Assembly: GCF_000003195.3 (NCBI RefSeq) | Contig: NC_012871.2 | Coordinates: 45,130,378 to 45,194,377, forward strand | Direction: 5' to 3' | DNA from: Sorghum bicolor | Taxonomy: Eukaryota; Streptophyta; Magnoliopsida; Poales; Poaceae | DNA length: 64,000 nucleotides | Shown: positions 35,635-47,695 of the stretch, in pieces | Layout of the letters: every line of letters starts with the position of its first letter | Numbering within the stretch: the first letter of the stretch is position 1 | The notes under the pieces: model-generated | What the model was told of the DNA's origin: nothing | Seen by the model: the letters and a program-made list of their open reading frames with translations, nothing else | Database searches by the model: none | Position numbers and translations under genes: made by a program

Positions 35635-36861
35635 GATCCATCTAAGAAGGTTGAGAGGCGTGTTCGGTTTCAAGCTACCAAGTATGTGCTCCTCGAGGAT
35701 GAATTATATTATCGAACAATCGATGGAGTTCCTCTCAAGTGCTTAAGTGGTGATGAAGCTAAAAGTTTGATGGGAGAAATCCATGAAGGAGTGTGTGGAG
35801 CACATCAGTCGGCCTTTAAGATGAAGTGGATGATTAGGAGGAACGAGTATTATTGGCCAACCATACTTGAAGATTGTTTTAAATATTTCAAGGGATGTCA
35901 AGGATGTCAGAAATTTGGTAATATTCAAAGGGCGCCTGCATCGACCATGAATCCCATTATTAAACCTTGGCCGTTCCGTGGATGGGCTATTGATCTAATC
36001 GGTCAGATTTACCCACCATCAAGCAAAGGGCATAAGTTTATCTTGGTTGCCACCGATTATTTGACCAAGTGGGTTGAAGCTATTCCTTTGAAGAAAGTCA
36101 CATCGGCCAATATGATTGATTTTGTGAAAGAGCATATCATTTACCGATTTGGTGTTCCTCAAACGATTACTACCGATCAGGGCACTATGTTCACATCGGG
36201 AGAGTTTGATGAATTTGCGATCGGTATGGGAATTAAAGTGTTGAACTCTTCTCCTTATTATGCTCAAGCCAATGGGCAGGCCGAGGCATCTAACAAAGGA
36301 ATTATTAAGCTTATCAAGCGAAAGATTGAGGAAAATCCTAGGAGGTGGCATACATTGTTGAATGAAGCTTTATGGTCGTATCGGATGGCTTGTCATGGGT
36401 CGACCAAAGTTTCGCCTTATCAGTTGGTGTATGGACATGATGCTGTGTTGCCATGGGAGATTAAAACCGGATCTAGGCAACTATCTTTTCAAAACCAGCT
36501 GAGTGCCGATGACTATGCTACTTTAATGAAAGACGAGTTGGATGATTTGGCAGGGCATCGGCTGAAGGCTTTGATGAGTATAGAGGAAAATAAAAAGAGA
36601 ATTGCCAGATGGTATGATAAGAAGGTAAAGGCTAAGGAATTTGCCGATGGAGACTTAGTATGGAAATTGATCTTACCGATCGGGACTAAAAGTTTAAAAT
36701 TTGGGAAGTGGTCTCCCAATTGGGAGGGTCCCTATCGGATAAATCGATCTGCTCCTGGCAATGCTTATATTTTAGAAACTCTAGAAGGAGTTGAATTTCC
36801 TAGGGCATTGAATGGCAAATATTTAAAGAAATATTATCCTAGCATATGGATTGATGCATGA
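35635..36861 (+). pseudogene. Integrase of the Tat element, open to its stop
   Basis: Open from about 35635 (first ATG 35686) to TGA 36861. The HHCC zinc region includes HEGVCGAHQ and CFKYFKGCQGCQ. The DDE catalytic triad is placed at WAIDLIG, TTDQGTMF and GQAEASNKG. A GPY/F-type C-terminal module (NWEGPYRI) ends near 36750. It is cut off from upstream pol by frameshifts. The stop lies 159 bp from the convergent end of the antisense gene. Confidence 0.88.
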
Positions 36862-36871
36862 AAGTTTAAGT

Positions 36872-36958
36872 GCCGATAACATTCCTATCGGCTGGATCAA
36901 AGTGTATTTGGGGCCGGACTCAATGTTTTAAAAGGATGTCGATAACAGTCCTATCGGC
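36872..36958. repeat. Pair of hairpins between convergent genes
   Basis: At 36872-36892 GCCGATA and TATCGGC are separated by 7 bases (perfect 7-bp stem). At 36938-36958 GTCGATA and TATCGGC pair with one mismatch. The copies are 66 bases apart and share the loop core ACA(T/G)TCC. They sit between the integrase stop and the end of the antisense gene. Confidence 0.75.
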
Positions 36959-37695
36959 TAGACCAAAATAATCAGGAGTGTTCGAAAGAAAAGAGCAAAA
37001 CACGCCGCCGATGGAGAGTTCATATGTTTAGCAGAGCCTGGATCGTCGATATGGCGCGCAGACGAATCTGATCGGCCTCTTCTATCTCCTTCATGTCTTC
37101 ATCGGCAGAGCCCTCCACTGGCTTCAATTTCTTCTTCATCTGCAGTGCCTTGCGGGCTTGGACATTTCGCTCTTGTTCAAGAGTCTTGATCATCTCGGGC
37201 AGCTGGTTTTCTTCCTATTGAGCTTGGGATAGAGCTTCTTCTACTTCCTTAAGTTCCGCTAGCAGAGCTTCCCTCTTTGCCGATAGGTCAGAGATCTTCT
37301 GTTTCAGCGTATCTCCGGAGGATTTTAGAATGCTGATGCTCTTATGCTTTTCATCGACAAGATGTTTCACTTTCATCACCTCCTCTGAGAGCTAGGCATA
37401 AGTGGCTCTATCGGCAAGGCGCTGAGCGGCCTTTTGGTACTGCAGCTGACGACTCTCTAAGTGTGCAGCCTGAAAAAGAATCTCCTCGGCATCGGCAGGG
37501 ATTTGACCTCTGAGAGCCTTAAACAGAGCCTTGGCTGGATCAGAGTCATCGACCAATTGCGCTGTATGTTGATGAAGCAGGGTCGACAGGTCCTCTAGCT
37601 TTGCTCTGATCTCTGCCGATGAGACCCCAATCGCTTGGGAAGAACTTGCTTCTTTACCTTCGTCATCAGAAATTTCAATAGCGAAGGAGAACAGT

Positions 37696-39522
37696 TGAAA
37701 GGTCCAAATGGCTAGAGGGGGGTGAATAGCCTATTTAAAATTTCTACAAACTTCACTAAGCAAGTGAGTTAGTAAAACAAATGGCGAAGCAATTCTAGCA
37801 CTAGCTCAACTAAGCTATGCAAGCCACCTATACAAACTAGTACAAGGCTAAACACTAAAGCACAACAACAAGAGAACTAAGCTAAACAAGCTACACAACT
37901 AGCAAGGTATGCACAAAAGTAAAGGAGAGGTGAGTGATTGTTATACCGACGTTGTAGAGTAGAAATATAGCCAATCAATCAATCACAACAATAAGAGAAT
38001 CCTCGGCAAGAGATGACACAAGTTTTTTTTACCGAGGTTCACTTGCTTCCCGGCAAGCTAGTCCTCGTTGTGGCGATACACCCACTTGATGGATCACGAG
38101 CTAATTGGCAATCCAAAGCCAAACCCTCAGCGGGTGCCGCACATCCACTCACAAGATGGGGATCCTCCAAGCCATGAGCAATCCACTAGAGTAGCCAATT
38201 GCGATCTCCCGCGGGGAAGGCTCAAGAACCCCTCACAAATCACTTGGCGAGGCTCGAAACAATCTCCAATCACGAGCTCAACACCACTGCTGCTCCAAGC
38301 CGTCTAGGGCGTCGGGAAACACCCAAGAGTAACAAGAAATCCGCAGCAAACTCAAGAATCAAGTGCCACTAAATGCAACTCTCAAAGCAATGCACTTGAA
38401 TCTCACTCAATCTCACTAGGATGAGCAATCAAGCAAGGAGATGAGTGGAGGGAGTGTTCTCTAGCTCAAAGTATGCCTCAAATAATCAAATGTACAAGAG
38501 AGAACCTCCCAAAGCCGGCCACCAACTATTTATAAGCACCAACAAAAAACTAGCCGTTAGCTATTTTTAGTGTGCTGCAGTCGACCACACCGGATGCGTC
38601 CTAGTTCACACCGGACGCGTCCGGTATTAACCAGACCAGCGTCCGGTGCTTTTGACCGTTAGAAGACTAGCTGTTGCCCTTAACACTGACAAGGCACCGG
38701 ACTCTCACTTTTGAAATACCGGACCCAAACTCAGTGAGCGTCGCAAACTTGAGCCAACACCGGTCGCCACACCGGACGCACACACCGGAGCGTCCGGTGT
38801 GCACCGGACTCACACCCAGAGAGCTCTGCAAGAGGAGTTTGCACCGGACGCTAACTCGGACGCGTCCTAGTTCACACCGGACGCGTCCGGTGTGCACCGG
38901 ACGCAAACTCAGAGAGTTTCACCGAGAAACGAACTCACCGGACGAGGCACACCGGACTCTACGCGAAAACTACTTCCGCGTCCGGTGCCTCAACTCGGAC
39001 GCGTCCGACCTCAACTCGGACGCGTCCGACTTGAACGCGCTGCACGAAAAGAACTCCAACTTCTACCCTTGCTTGCATGTGCCAACACCAAAGTGTCTCC
39101 ACACTTGTGCACGTGTGTTAGCATTTTCTCAAATATTTTTATCAAGGATTCAAGTTAGCACTTTACTAGATCCTAATGCATATTCTCTAGATATGGACCT
39201 AGTAGCACTTGATTCGAGAGATGACCGTGATTTCCCCTTTTGATAGTCGGCTATTTATCCTAAACCCGGTCAATCACTTCTCTACTCATCTTAGACCGGC
39301 AAAAGTAAAACCCTATGTTTATACCTTTGCCTTGATAACCTTGCTCCTTGTCTATCACCATGATCTTCACTTCATGCTTCGTCCCTTTGTGATCATGCGG
39401 CCACCTTTCCATGCCACCATGCACCTTCATCACATGTGTTGCTATGCCTAACTCAAATCTCTTAAACACAAGGCATTAGCAACTTGGTGTCATTAATTAC
39501 CAAAACCAAACTTGGGCTTTCA
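37696..39522 (-). repeat. 3' LTR of the Sirevirus
   Basis: 1827 bp, TGAAAGG...GGGCTTTCA on the plus strand. A TATA box on the minus strand is at about 38527-38536 (complement of ctatttataagc). A GC-rich palindrome zone spans 38578-39050. Confidence 0.95.
38875..38892. repeat. Palindrome CACCGGACGCGTCCGGTG in the Sirevirus LTR
   Basis: Perfect 18-bp palindrome within a field of ACCGGACG and CGTCCGGTG half-sites (38578-39050, and 46776-47205 in the other LTR). Palindromic CACCGGAC repeats are a known conserved Sirevirus LTR feature. Confidence 0.9.
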
Positions 39523-40131
39523 ATCTCCCCCTTTTTGGTAATTGATGACAACCATCACAAAGATATGAAAAGAAATCATAATGAACTTGAATTGCTTGTC
39601 CAAAGCATTTTAACCACGAGACAAGGTTGGACAAACATTTCAATTTCGGTTTTGGTAGTAATAGCTCCCCCTACATATGTGCTTCCATGAGTTTGGTTCA
39701 AGTTTGCACATATGCATGAATTAGAGTTTTGGGAGATTTATTACTACCAAAATGATGTTAAGGTATATAGAATGGACCTTTGAAGCGTGATACCAATCGG
39801 AGTTGCCAATATGCCATCCTTAGCACCAATGTAGCTAAACATACATAAAAAACTCAAGATACCTCGTGAGATCACAATATATGTCTAGATACCACATGAA
39901 AAATAAAACTCTAAGCTAGAATTCAAAGCATCATTCAAGTTCTATTTCTAGCAAGAACCAATCAAACAAGAGTCGTGAATTTAAATTTGCAATGCAACAA
40001 CTCATTATGTTAGTGCACATACAAATGCAACAAATGGTTCATGAGCTTGCTCCCCCTATTTGTGTGCTCAAGTTTAAAGTCTCCTTTTTGTTTCTCTTCC
40101 CCTTTTTGACTTTATCTTTGTTTCTCTCCCC
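39523..40131 (-). promoter_or_regulatory. Multiple polypurine tracts of the Sirevirus
   Basis: CTCCCCCT (minus-strand AGGGGGAG) occurs next to the 3' LTR (39525-39531) and again at about 39664, 40050 and 40125. A conserved repeated tract of this kind upstream of the 3' LTR is a documented Sirevirus trait. The copy touching the LTR is the likely plus-strand primer. Confidence 0.8.
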
Positions 40132-40577
40132 CTTTGTCATCAATGACCACAAAGGTTCAAATTTTAGTGAGAACTAATTCAATCAATGTGAGGGTCAAAT
40201 TATGGTTCAATCTAGATCACTTGCCTAAAACATGTAATTCGGTTTGATCCAAGGACAAGCTTTTTCACACCTCATGAAGTATAAGGGTTATCTTGACCAT
40301 GTTGAATTACACATCATAAGCTCATATTCTAGATTCAACCTAGGCTTGTAAGCTCACCAACATGTCATATGCTACCACTAGATCAATCAATCATAGAAAC
40401 AATAGTGGTACCATACATACATCAAATTCATTTGATTTTCATGAATGAGCCTATTGTCATGCAAATATGTCTATATGTTCTAATCATGTCCTTAGCAAAG
40501 TATGAATGCTATGTCAACCAACTTTACCTTGCTTTGGTGGAGGTGAGGCATGTCATATTTAAATGTGGGGGGTGCAC

Positions 40578-43500
40578 TCATCTCAAGTTGGAGAAGTCAA
40601 GTATGTTCAATTCATTCCTCAACTTGCAAAATCTCTTCTCATCAAGTGGCTTTGTGAAGATGTCGGCTAGTTGATCTTCGGTGCCAATGCTTTGAATGCT
40701 AATATCACCCTTTTGTTGATGGTCCCTTATGAAATGGTGCCTTATGTCAATGTGCTTGGTTCTTGAATGTTGAACCGGATTTTGTGTCATCTTGATTGCA
40801 CTCTCATTATCACATAGCAAAGGCACATTCTTGAATTTGATTCCAAAGTCATTCAAGGTAGCTTTCATCCAAAGCAATTGTGCACAACAACTACCGGCAC
40901 TAATGTATTCGGCCTCGACGGTTGATAGTGCAACACTATTTTGTTTCTTTGATGACCATGAAACTAGAGACCTTCCTAGCAATTGACAAGTGCCACTTGT
41001 GCTCATTCTATCAATCTTGCATCCACCATAGTCGGAGTCCGAGTATCCAATCAATTCAAAGTTAGACCCCTTGGGATACCATAATCCAACATCATGAGTG
41101 CCTTTAAGATACCTCAATATCCTCTTGGTTGCCATCAAGTGACTTCCTCTAGGTGAAGCTTGGTATCTTGCACATTTGCACACACTAAACATTACATCCA
41201 GCCTTGATGCGGTGACATAAAGCAAACTTCCAATCATGGACCGGTATAGCTTTTGATCTACCATGTTTCCACTTGCATCACTACCTAATTGATCATTTGT
41301 GCCCATAGGTGTGCTCATTGGTTTAGCTTCTTGCAACCCAAACTTCTTGATCATGTCCTTGATGTACTTGCCTTGACTTATGAAAGTGCCATCCTTCATT
41401 TGCTTGATTTGAAGACCAAGGAAGTAACTAAGCTCTCCAATCATGTACATCTCAAATTCATTTGCCATCATTTTTCCAAACTCTTCACAAAAGTCTTGAT
41501 TGGTTGATCCAAAAATGATATCATCAACATAGATTTGCAACACAAACAAGTCATGGCCTAGCTTCTTGGTGAAGAGAGTAGTGTCAACCTTCCCCATCTT
41601 GAACCCTTTAGAGAGAAGGAAATCTCTCAATCTCTCATACCATGCTCTAGGTGCTTGCTTCAAACCATACAATGCCTTCTTGAGCTTGTAAACATGGTTG
41701 GGTTTCTTGTCATTTTCAAAACTGGGAGGTTGTTCAACATAAACCAACTCATTTATGTATCCATTGAGAAATGCACTCTTCACATCCATTTGATAGAGCT
41801 TGATGTTGTGGGCACAAGCATAGGCTAATAATATTCTAATTGCCTCCAATCTTGCAACCGGTGCATATGTTTCTCCAAAGTCAAGACCTTCAACTTGAGT
41901 GTAGCCCTGTGCTACTAATCTTGCTTTGTTTCTCACAACCACACCATCTTGATCTTGCTTGTTTCTAAAGACCCACTTGGTACTAATCACATTGTAGTTC
42001 TTTGGCCTCTCCACAAGCTCCCACACTTGATTTCTTGTGAAGTTGTTCAATTCTTCATACATGGCATTTACCCAATCGGAATCTCTCAATGCATCTTCTA
42101 TCTTCTTTGGTTCCTCAAATAAGACAAATGTGTAGTGCTCACAAAAGGATGCTAGTCTTGATCTTGTTTGAACACCACTTTGAATACCACCAATGACAAT
42201 GGATGATCTCTTGCTATGCTTGTAGGTTGGAGAATTGGGAGTTGATTGCTTCCACTAGCTTGATTTTGATTTTGATCATCATCATGAGAGCCACTAGTAC
42301 TTGCTTGATTTGTGTCAATTTGCACTTCTTGATTGATCATGTGAATGTCATTATCATCATCAACTTGCATTGGCCTTATGTCACCAACATCCATGTTCTT
42401 CATTGCATTTACCAATTGATCTCCTCTCACATCATCAAGATTTTGAGCTTCACTTTGAGATCCCTTGGTTTCATCAAACTCAACATCATAGACTTCTTCT
42501 AATGTGCCACTTGCCAAGTTCCAAACTCTATATGCCTTGCTTGTGGTGGAATAACCAAGTAAGAACCCTTCATCACATTTCTTCTCAAACTTGCTCAATC
42601 TAGTGCCTTTCTTGAGAATATAGCATTTACAACCAAACACTCTAAAGTATGCAATGTTGGGCTTTCTTCCATTCAATAGCTCATATGGTGTCTTCCCAAG
42701 CTTTCCATGGCAATAGAGACGGTTGCTACAATAGCAAGCCGTGTTGATAGCTTCACTCCAAAATGAATGGCTAACATTGTATTCACTAAGCATTGATCTA
42801 GCCATATCAATCAATGTTCTATTCTTCCTTTCAACTACACCATTAGATTGAGGAGTGTATGTTGGAGAGAATGGATGTCCAATGCCAAGATCATCACACA
42901 ATGCCTCAATTCTTGTGTTCTTGAATTCACTACCATTGTCACTTCTAATCTTCTTGATAGTGGTTTCAAACTCATTTTGCACCCTCTTGATAAAAGACTT
43001 GAATAGATCACAAACATCACTCTTGTCATAGAGAAAGAACACCCAAGTGTATCTATTGTAGTCATCTACTATCACAAATCCATACTTGTTGCCACCAATG
43101 CTAGTATATGTTGTTGGCCCAAATAAATCCATGTGCAATAGCTCTAATGCCTTTGATGTGCTCATTTCACTTTTCTTAGGATGTGCATTTCCAACTTGCT
43201 TTCCGGCTTGACAAGCACTACATGGTTTATCCTTCTCAAGGGTGACATCCTTCAAGCCTCTAACTAAGTCATGCCTCAATAGTTTGTTCAATTGTTTCAT
43301 TCCAACATGACCAAGCCTTCTATGCCACAACCAACCCAAACTTGATTTGCTAATTAGGCAAGATGTCAATTGAGTATCACTATCATTGAAATCAACCAAG
43401 TATAAGCTACCATGCCTAAATCCTTTGAATATCAAGTTTGATCCATCAACACTAACCACCTCAACATCATCACTACCAAAGATGCACTTGAAACCAAGGT

Positions 43501-43756
43501 CACAAAGTTATGCAATTGACAAGAGATTGAAATCAAGGCTCTCAACTAGCAACACATTTGATATACTCATGTCATTTGAGATAGCAATTTTACCAAGCCC
43601 TTTGACCTTGCCTTTCTTGTTGTTGCCGAAAGTGATAGAATCAAAGCCACCATTTTGATTTGTATCAATTGATTTGAACATACAAGACTCCTCGGTCATA
43701 TGTTGAGTGCACCCACTATCAAGCACCCAATGCCTTCCTACGGCTTTGTAATTGAC
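40578..43756 (-). pseudogene. Sirevirus pol (PR-IN-RT-RNase H), one nonsense codon and one frameshift
   Basis: Pol lies in a different frame from gag and is preceded by a TAG at 43757-43759. A gag/pol break of this kind is usual in the Opie/SIRE group. Protease has LDSGCTQHMT. An in-frame TAA at 43508-43510 follows NLLSIA. Then come the pre-integrase zinc region (LWHRRLGHVGMKQLNKL, CSACQAGKQ) and integrase with HMDLFGP, IRSDNGSEF and GVVERKNRT. A frameshift near 42196 separates integrase from reverse transcriptase ([18 protein letters not shown]; active site YVDDIIFG) and RNase H ([37 protein letters not shown]). The last open frame is 503 codons and otherwise intact. Confidence 0.93.
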
Positions 43757-43769
43757 CTACAAGACAAGA

Positions 43770-45830
43770 TCAATTCTTTTTAGGTACCCAAACTTGATTG
43801 GGTCCTCCAAGGTTAGCAACTAAGCTCTTTGGTACCCAAATGACTTTCTTCTTTGAGCCCATCCATGGTGCACCAATGAACTTAGCATGAACACCTTTTG
43901 TATCCTTGGTAAGCACATAGAAAGAATTAAGCTTAATTGAGGATACATAAGCTTTGGGTTTCTTGTTCATGCATTGTTGCTCTAGGTGACCAACTTGCTT
44001 GCAAGCTTTGCAATACCGGCCATTGTTCTTCACAAAACTAGTCTTGTGAGGAGCAAAGGCGGCCTTGCCTTTCTTGGGGTTATAGCCCAATCCCTCTTTA
44101 TAGAGAGAAGCTCTTTGGCTACCCAAGCACATAAGCAAGCGGTCCTCACCACCATAAGCCTTGGCTAAGGTGTGATTGAGCTCTTTCACCTCCTTCTTGA
44201 GAATTTCATTCTCAACTTTTAGTGTGGTGTCACAAGTGAAACCATCACCATTAGATGAGGATGATGTAGATGTGCTACATGAAGGGTTAGTAGAAGCAAT
44301 AACAATAGGCTTACTCAAGATATCACATGTTAGGCCTATGTTGCAAGTTTTAGCTTTCTCAATTTTAGTTGGCTCATTTTCACATTTGTTAACTAGAAAG
44401 GAATGAGCTTCTTCAAGCTTAGTGTGAGCCTTTTGAAGCTTCTTATGGTCTTCCTTTAGACTCTCATAAGATGCTCTAAGCTCATCAAGTTCTTGCTCAA
44501 GGGTTTTCTTATCCTTAAGCAAGGCCTTGCACTCCTTTCTAGTTTCTTTATAGTGATGAGTGCAATCTTCTAGCATAGTGATTAGTTCATCTTTAGTTGG
44601 TTCATCATCATCACTATCACTATCACTATCACTATCACTAGCATGGTCACTCTCATCATCGGATGATACCTTAGTGGCCTTAGCCATGAAGCATGATGGA
44701 GTGTCGAAGATGGAGCTCTTTCCTTGAATTGCAATGCTAGCATGCGCCTTCTTCTTGGTGCTCTCATCATCACTTGAGGAGTCATCACTATCCCAAGTTG
44801 CAACATGGGCATCACCCTTCTTCTTGTTTGAGCCTTCCTTCTTTTCTTGCTTCTTCTTTTGCTTCTTTCTTTCCTTCTTGATAGCATCTTCATCATCACT
44901 ATCATAAGGACACTTGGCGATGAGATGATCCTTGCTATGGCATCTAAAGCACCTCATGGAGTGGTCATTCTTCTTGGAGGAGCTCTTCTTCCTTCTTGCC
45001 CGATAGCCCTTCTTCTTCATAAACTTGCCAAATCTCTTGACAAGAAGAGCCATCTCCTCATCTTCATCACTATCACAAGAGCTTGCTTCTTCTTCACTTG
45101 ATGATTCTTGCTTGGCTTTGCCCTTGGATGTGGAGGCCTTGAATGCCACACTTTTCTTCTTTTCATCATCTTTCTTCTCACCATCCTTCTTCTTCTTCTT
45201 CTTGATCAACTCATCCTTTTCATCATCTTCTCTATAGGCATCATCGGTCATCACCTCTTGAAAGACTTGTTGGGGAGTTGATTCACTAAGAGTTGTCTTG
45301 ACTAGCACGGTGATCAATGTGTCAAATCTCTTGGGCAAGCTTCTCAAGAATTTCATAGAGAATTGACTATCCTTCACTTCTTCCCCAAGTGCCTTGAGTT
45401 CATTCACAATGACTTGCAACCGGTGAAACATCTCTGACACACTTTCATCTTCTTGCATCTTGAAGCTTGAGAACTTTACTTGGAGGATGTATGCCTTGGC
45501 GGTCTTGGTTCACTTTGTACCCTCAAATATTTCTTCTAATTTTGCCCATGCATCATGAGCAACCACAATGTTCTTGATTTGCTCAAAAGTCTTGTCATCA
45601 AGAGCTTCATGAAGAGCACTAATTGCAATGTCATTGCATTGAAGCTTCTTTTCTTCAACCGGTGTTGGTGCATTCTCATTTACAACCTCAAACTTTGTTT
45701 TGGTCACCTTCCAAACTTCTCTATTGATTGACTTGAGATGGGCGGTCATCTTGACCTTCCAATAAGCATAATTTGTGCCATCAAAGTAAGGTGCCTTCTT
45801 AGTGTTGTTGATATGCAAACTAAGAGCCAT
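43770..45830 (-). pseudogene. Sirevirus gag, one nonsense codon
   Basis: Starts at ATG 45830 (MALSLHINNTKKAPYFDGTN). An in-frame TGA at 45510-45512 follows EEIFEGTK, and the same frame continues to 43770. Parts in order: a UBN2-type capsid region (AYWKVKMTAHLKSI to QEVMTDDAY), a Lys/Glu/Asp/Ser-rich charged stretch, zinc knuckle CFRCHSKDHLIAKC, a coiled-coil segment (KKTLEQELDELRASYESLK), a second knuckle CKACKQVGHLEQQC, and a C-terminus ending WVPKKN. The long gag with coiled coil is typical of Sireviruses. The TGA looks like a CpG decay of CGA (inference). Confidence 0.92.
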
Positions 45831-45887
45831 TTCTTCACCGTAGGTTGTTAAGCCTCAAATAAACGGTGCCTCGGCTCCGATACCACT

Positions 45888-47695
45888 TGAAAGGTCCAAA
45901 TGGCTAGAGGGGGGGTGAATAGCCTATTTAAAATTTCTACAAACTTCATTAAGCAAGTGAGTTAGTAAAACAAATGGCGAAGCAATTCTAGCACTAGCTC
46001 AACTAAGCTAAGCAAGCCACCTATACAAACTAGTACAAGGCTAAACACTAAAGCACAACAACAAGAGAACTAAGCTAAACAAGCTTCACAACTAGCAAGG
46101 TATGCACAAAAGTAAAGGAGAGGTGAGTGATTGTTATACCGACGTTGTAGAGTAGAAATATAACCAATCAATCAATCACAAGAATAAGAGAATCCTCGGC
46201 AAGAGATGACACAAGATTTTTTTTACCGAGGTTCACTTGCTTCCCGACAAGCTAGTCCTCGTTGTGGCGATACACCCACTTGATGGATCACGAGCTAATT
46301 GGCAATCCAAAGCCAAACCCTCAGCGGGTGCCGCACATCCACTCACAAGATGGGGATCCTCCAAGCCACGAGCAATCCACTAGAGTAGCCAATTGCGATC
46401 TCCCGCGGGGAAGGCTCAAGAACCCCTCACAAATCACTTGGCGAGGCTCGAAACAATCTCCAATCACGAGCTCAACACCACCGCTGCTCCAAGCCGTCTA
46501 GGGCGTCGGGAAACACCCAAGAGTAACAAGAAATCCGCAGCAAACTCAAGAATCAAGTGCCACTAAATGCAACTCTCAAAGCAATGCACTTGAATCTCAC
46601 TCAATCTCACTAGGATGAGCAATCAAGCAAGGAGATGAGTGGAGGGAGTGTTCTCTAGCTCAAAGTATGCCTCAAGTAATCAAATGTACAAGAGAGAACC
46701 TCCCAAAGCCGGCCACCAACTATTTATAAGCACCCACAAAAAACTAGCCGTTAGCTGTTTTTAGTGTGCTGCAGTCGACCACACCGGACGCATCCTAGTT
46801 CACACCGGACGTGTCCGGTATTGACCAGACCAGCGTCCGGTGCTTTTGACCATTAGAAGACTAGCCGTTGCCCTTAACGCTGACAAGGCACCGGACTCTC
46901 ACTTTTGAAATACCGGACCCAAACTCAGTGAGCGTCGGAAACTTGAGCCAACACCGGTCGCCACACCGGACGCACACACCGGAGCATCCGGTGTGCACCG
47001 GACTCACACCCAGAGAGCTCTGCAAGAGGAGTTTGCACCGGACGCTAACTCGGACGCGTCCGGTGTGCACCGGACGCAAACTCAGAGAGTTTCACCGAGA
47101 AACGAACTCACCGGACGAGGCACACCGGACTCTACGCGAAAACTACTTCCACGTCCGGTGCCTCAACTCAGACGCATCCGACCTCAACTCGGACGCGTCC
47201 GGCCTGAACGCGCTGCACGAAAAGAACTCCAACTTCTACCCTTGCTTCCATGTGCCAACACCAAAGTGTCTCCACACTTGTGCACGTGTGTTAGCATTTT
47301 CTCAAATATTTTTATCAAGGATTCAAGTTAGCACTTTACTAGATCCTAATGCATATGCTCAAGATATGGACCTAGTAGCACTTGATTCGAGAGATGACCG
47401 TGATTTCCCCTCTTGATAGTCGGCTATTTATCCTAAACCCGGTCAATCACTTCTCTACTCATCTTAGACCGGCAAAAGTAAAACCCTATGTTTATACCTT
47501 TGCCTTGATAACCTTGCTCCTCGTCTATCACCATGATCTTCACTTCATGCTTCATCCCTTTATGATCATGTGGCCACCTTTCCATGCCACCATGCACCTT
47601 CATCACATGTGTTGCTATGCCTAACTCAAATCTCTTAAACACAAGGCATTAGCAACTTGGTGTCATTAATTACCAAAACTAAACTTGGGCTTTCA
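45888..47695 (-). repeat. 5' LTR of the Sirevirus
   Basis: 1808 bp, with the same termini. It lacks a 21-bp unit present in the palindrome zone of the other LTR (around 47045). Confidence 0.95.

Noticed and set aside
38578..39050. CRISPR-like array of short repeats
   Set aside because: The repeats are irregular palindromes in an LTR of a plant genome, with no regular spacer length and no cas genes.
38674..39243. A 189-codon plus-strand frame and its twin at 46868-47416
   Set aside because: Both are in the two LTR copies of the Sirevirus; the His/Arg/Thr repeats come from the CACCGGAC palindromes.
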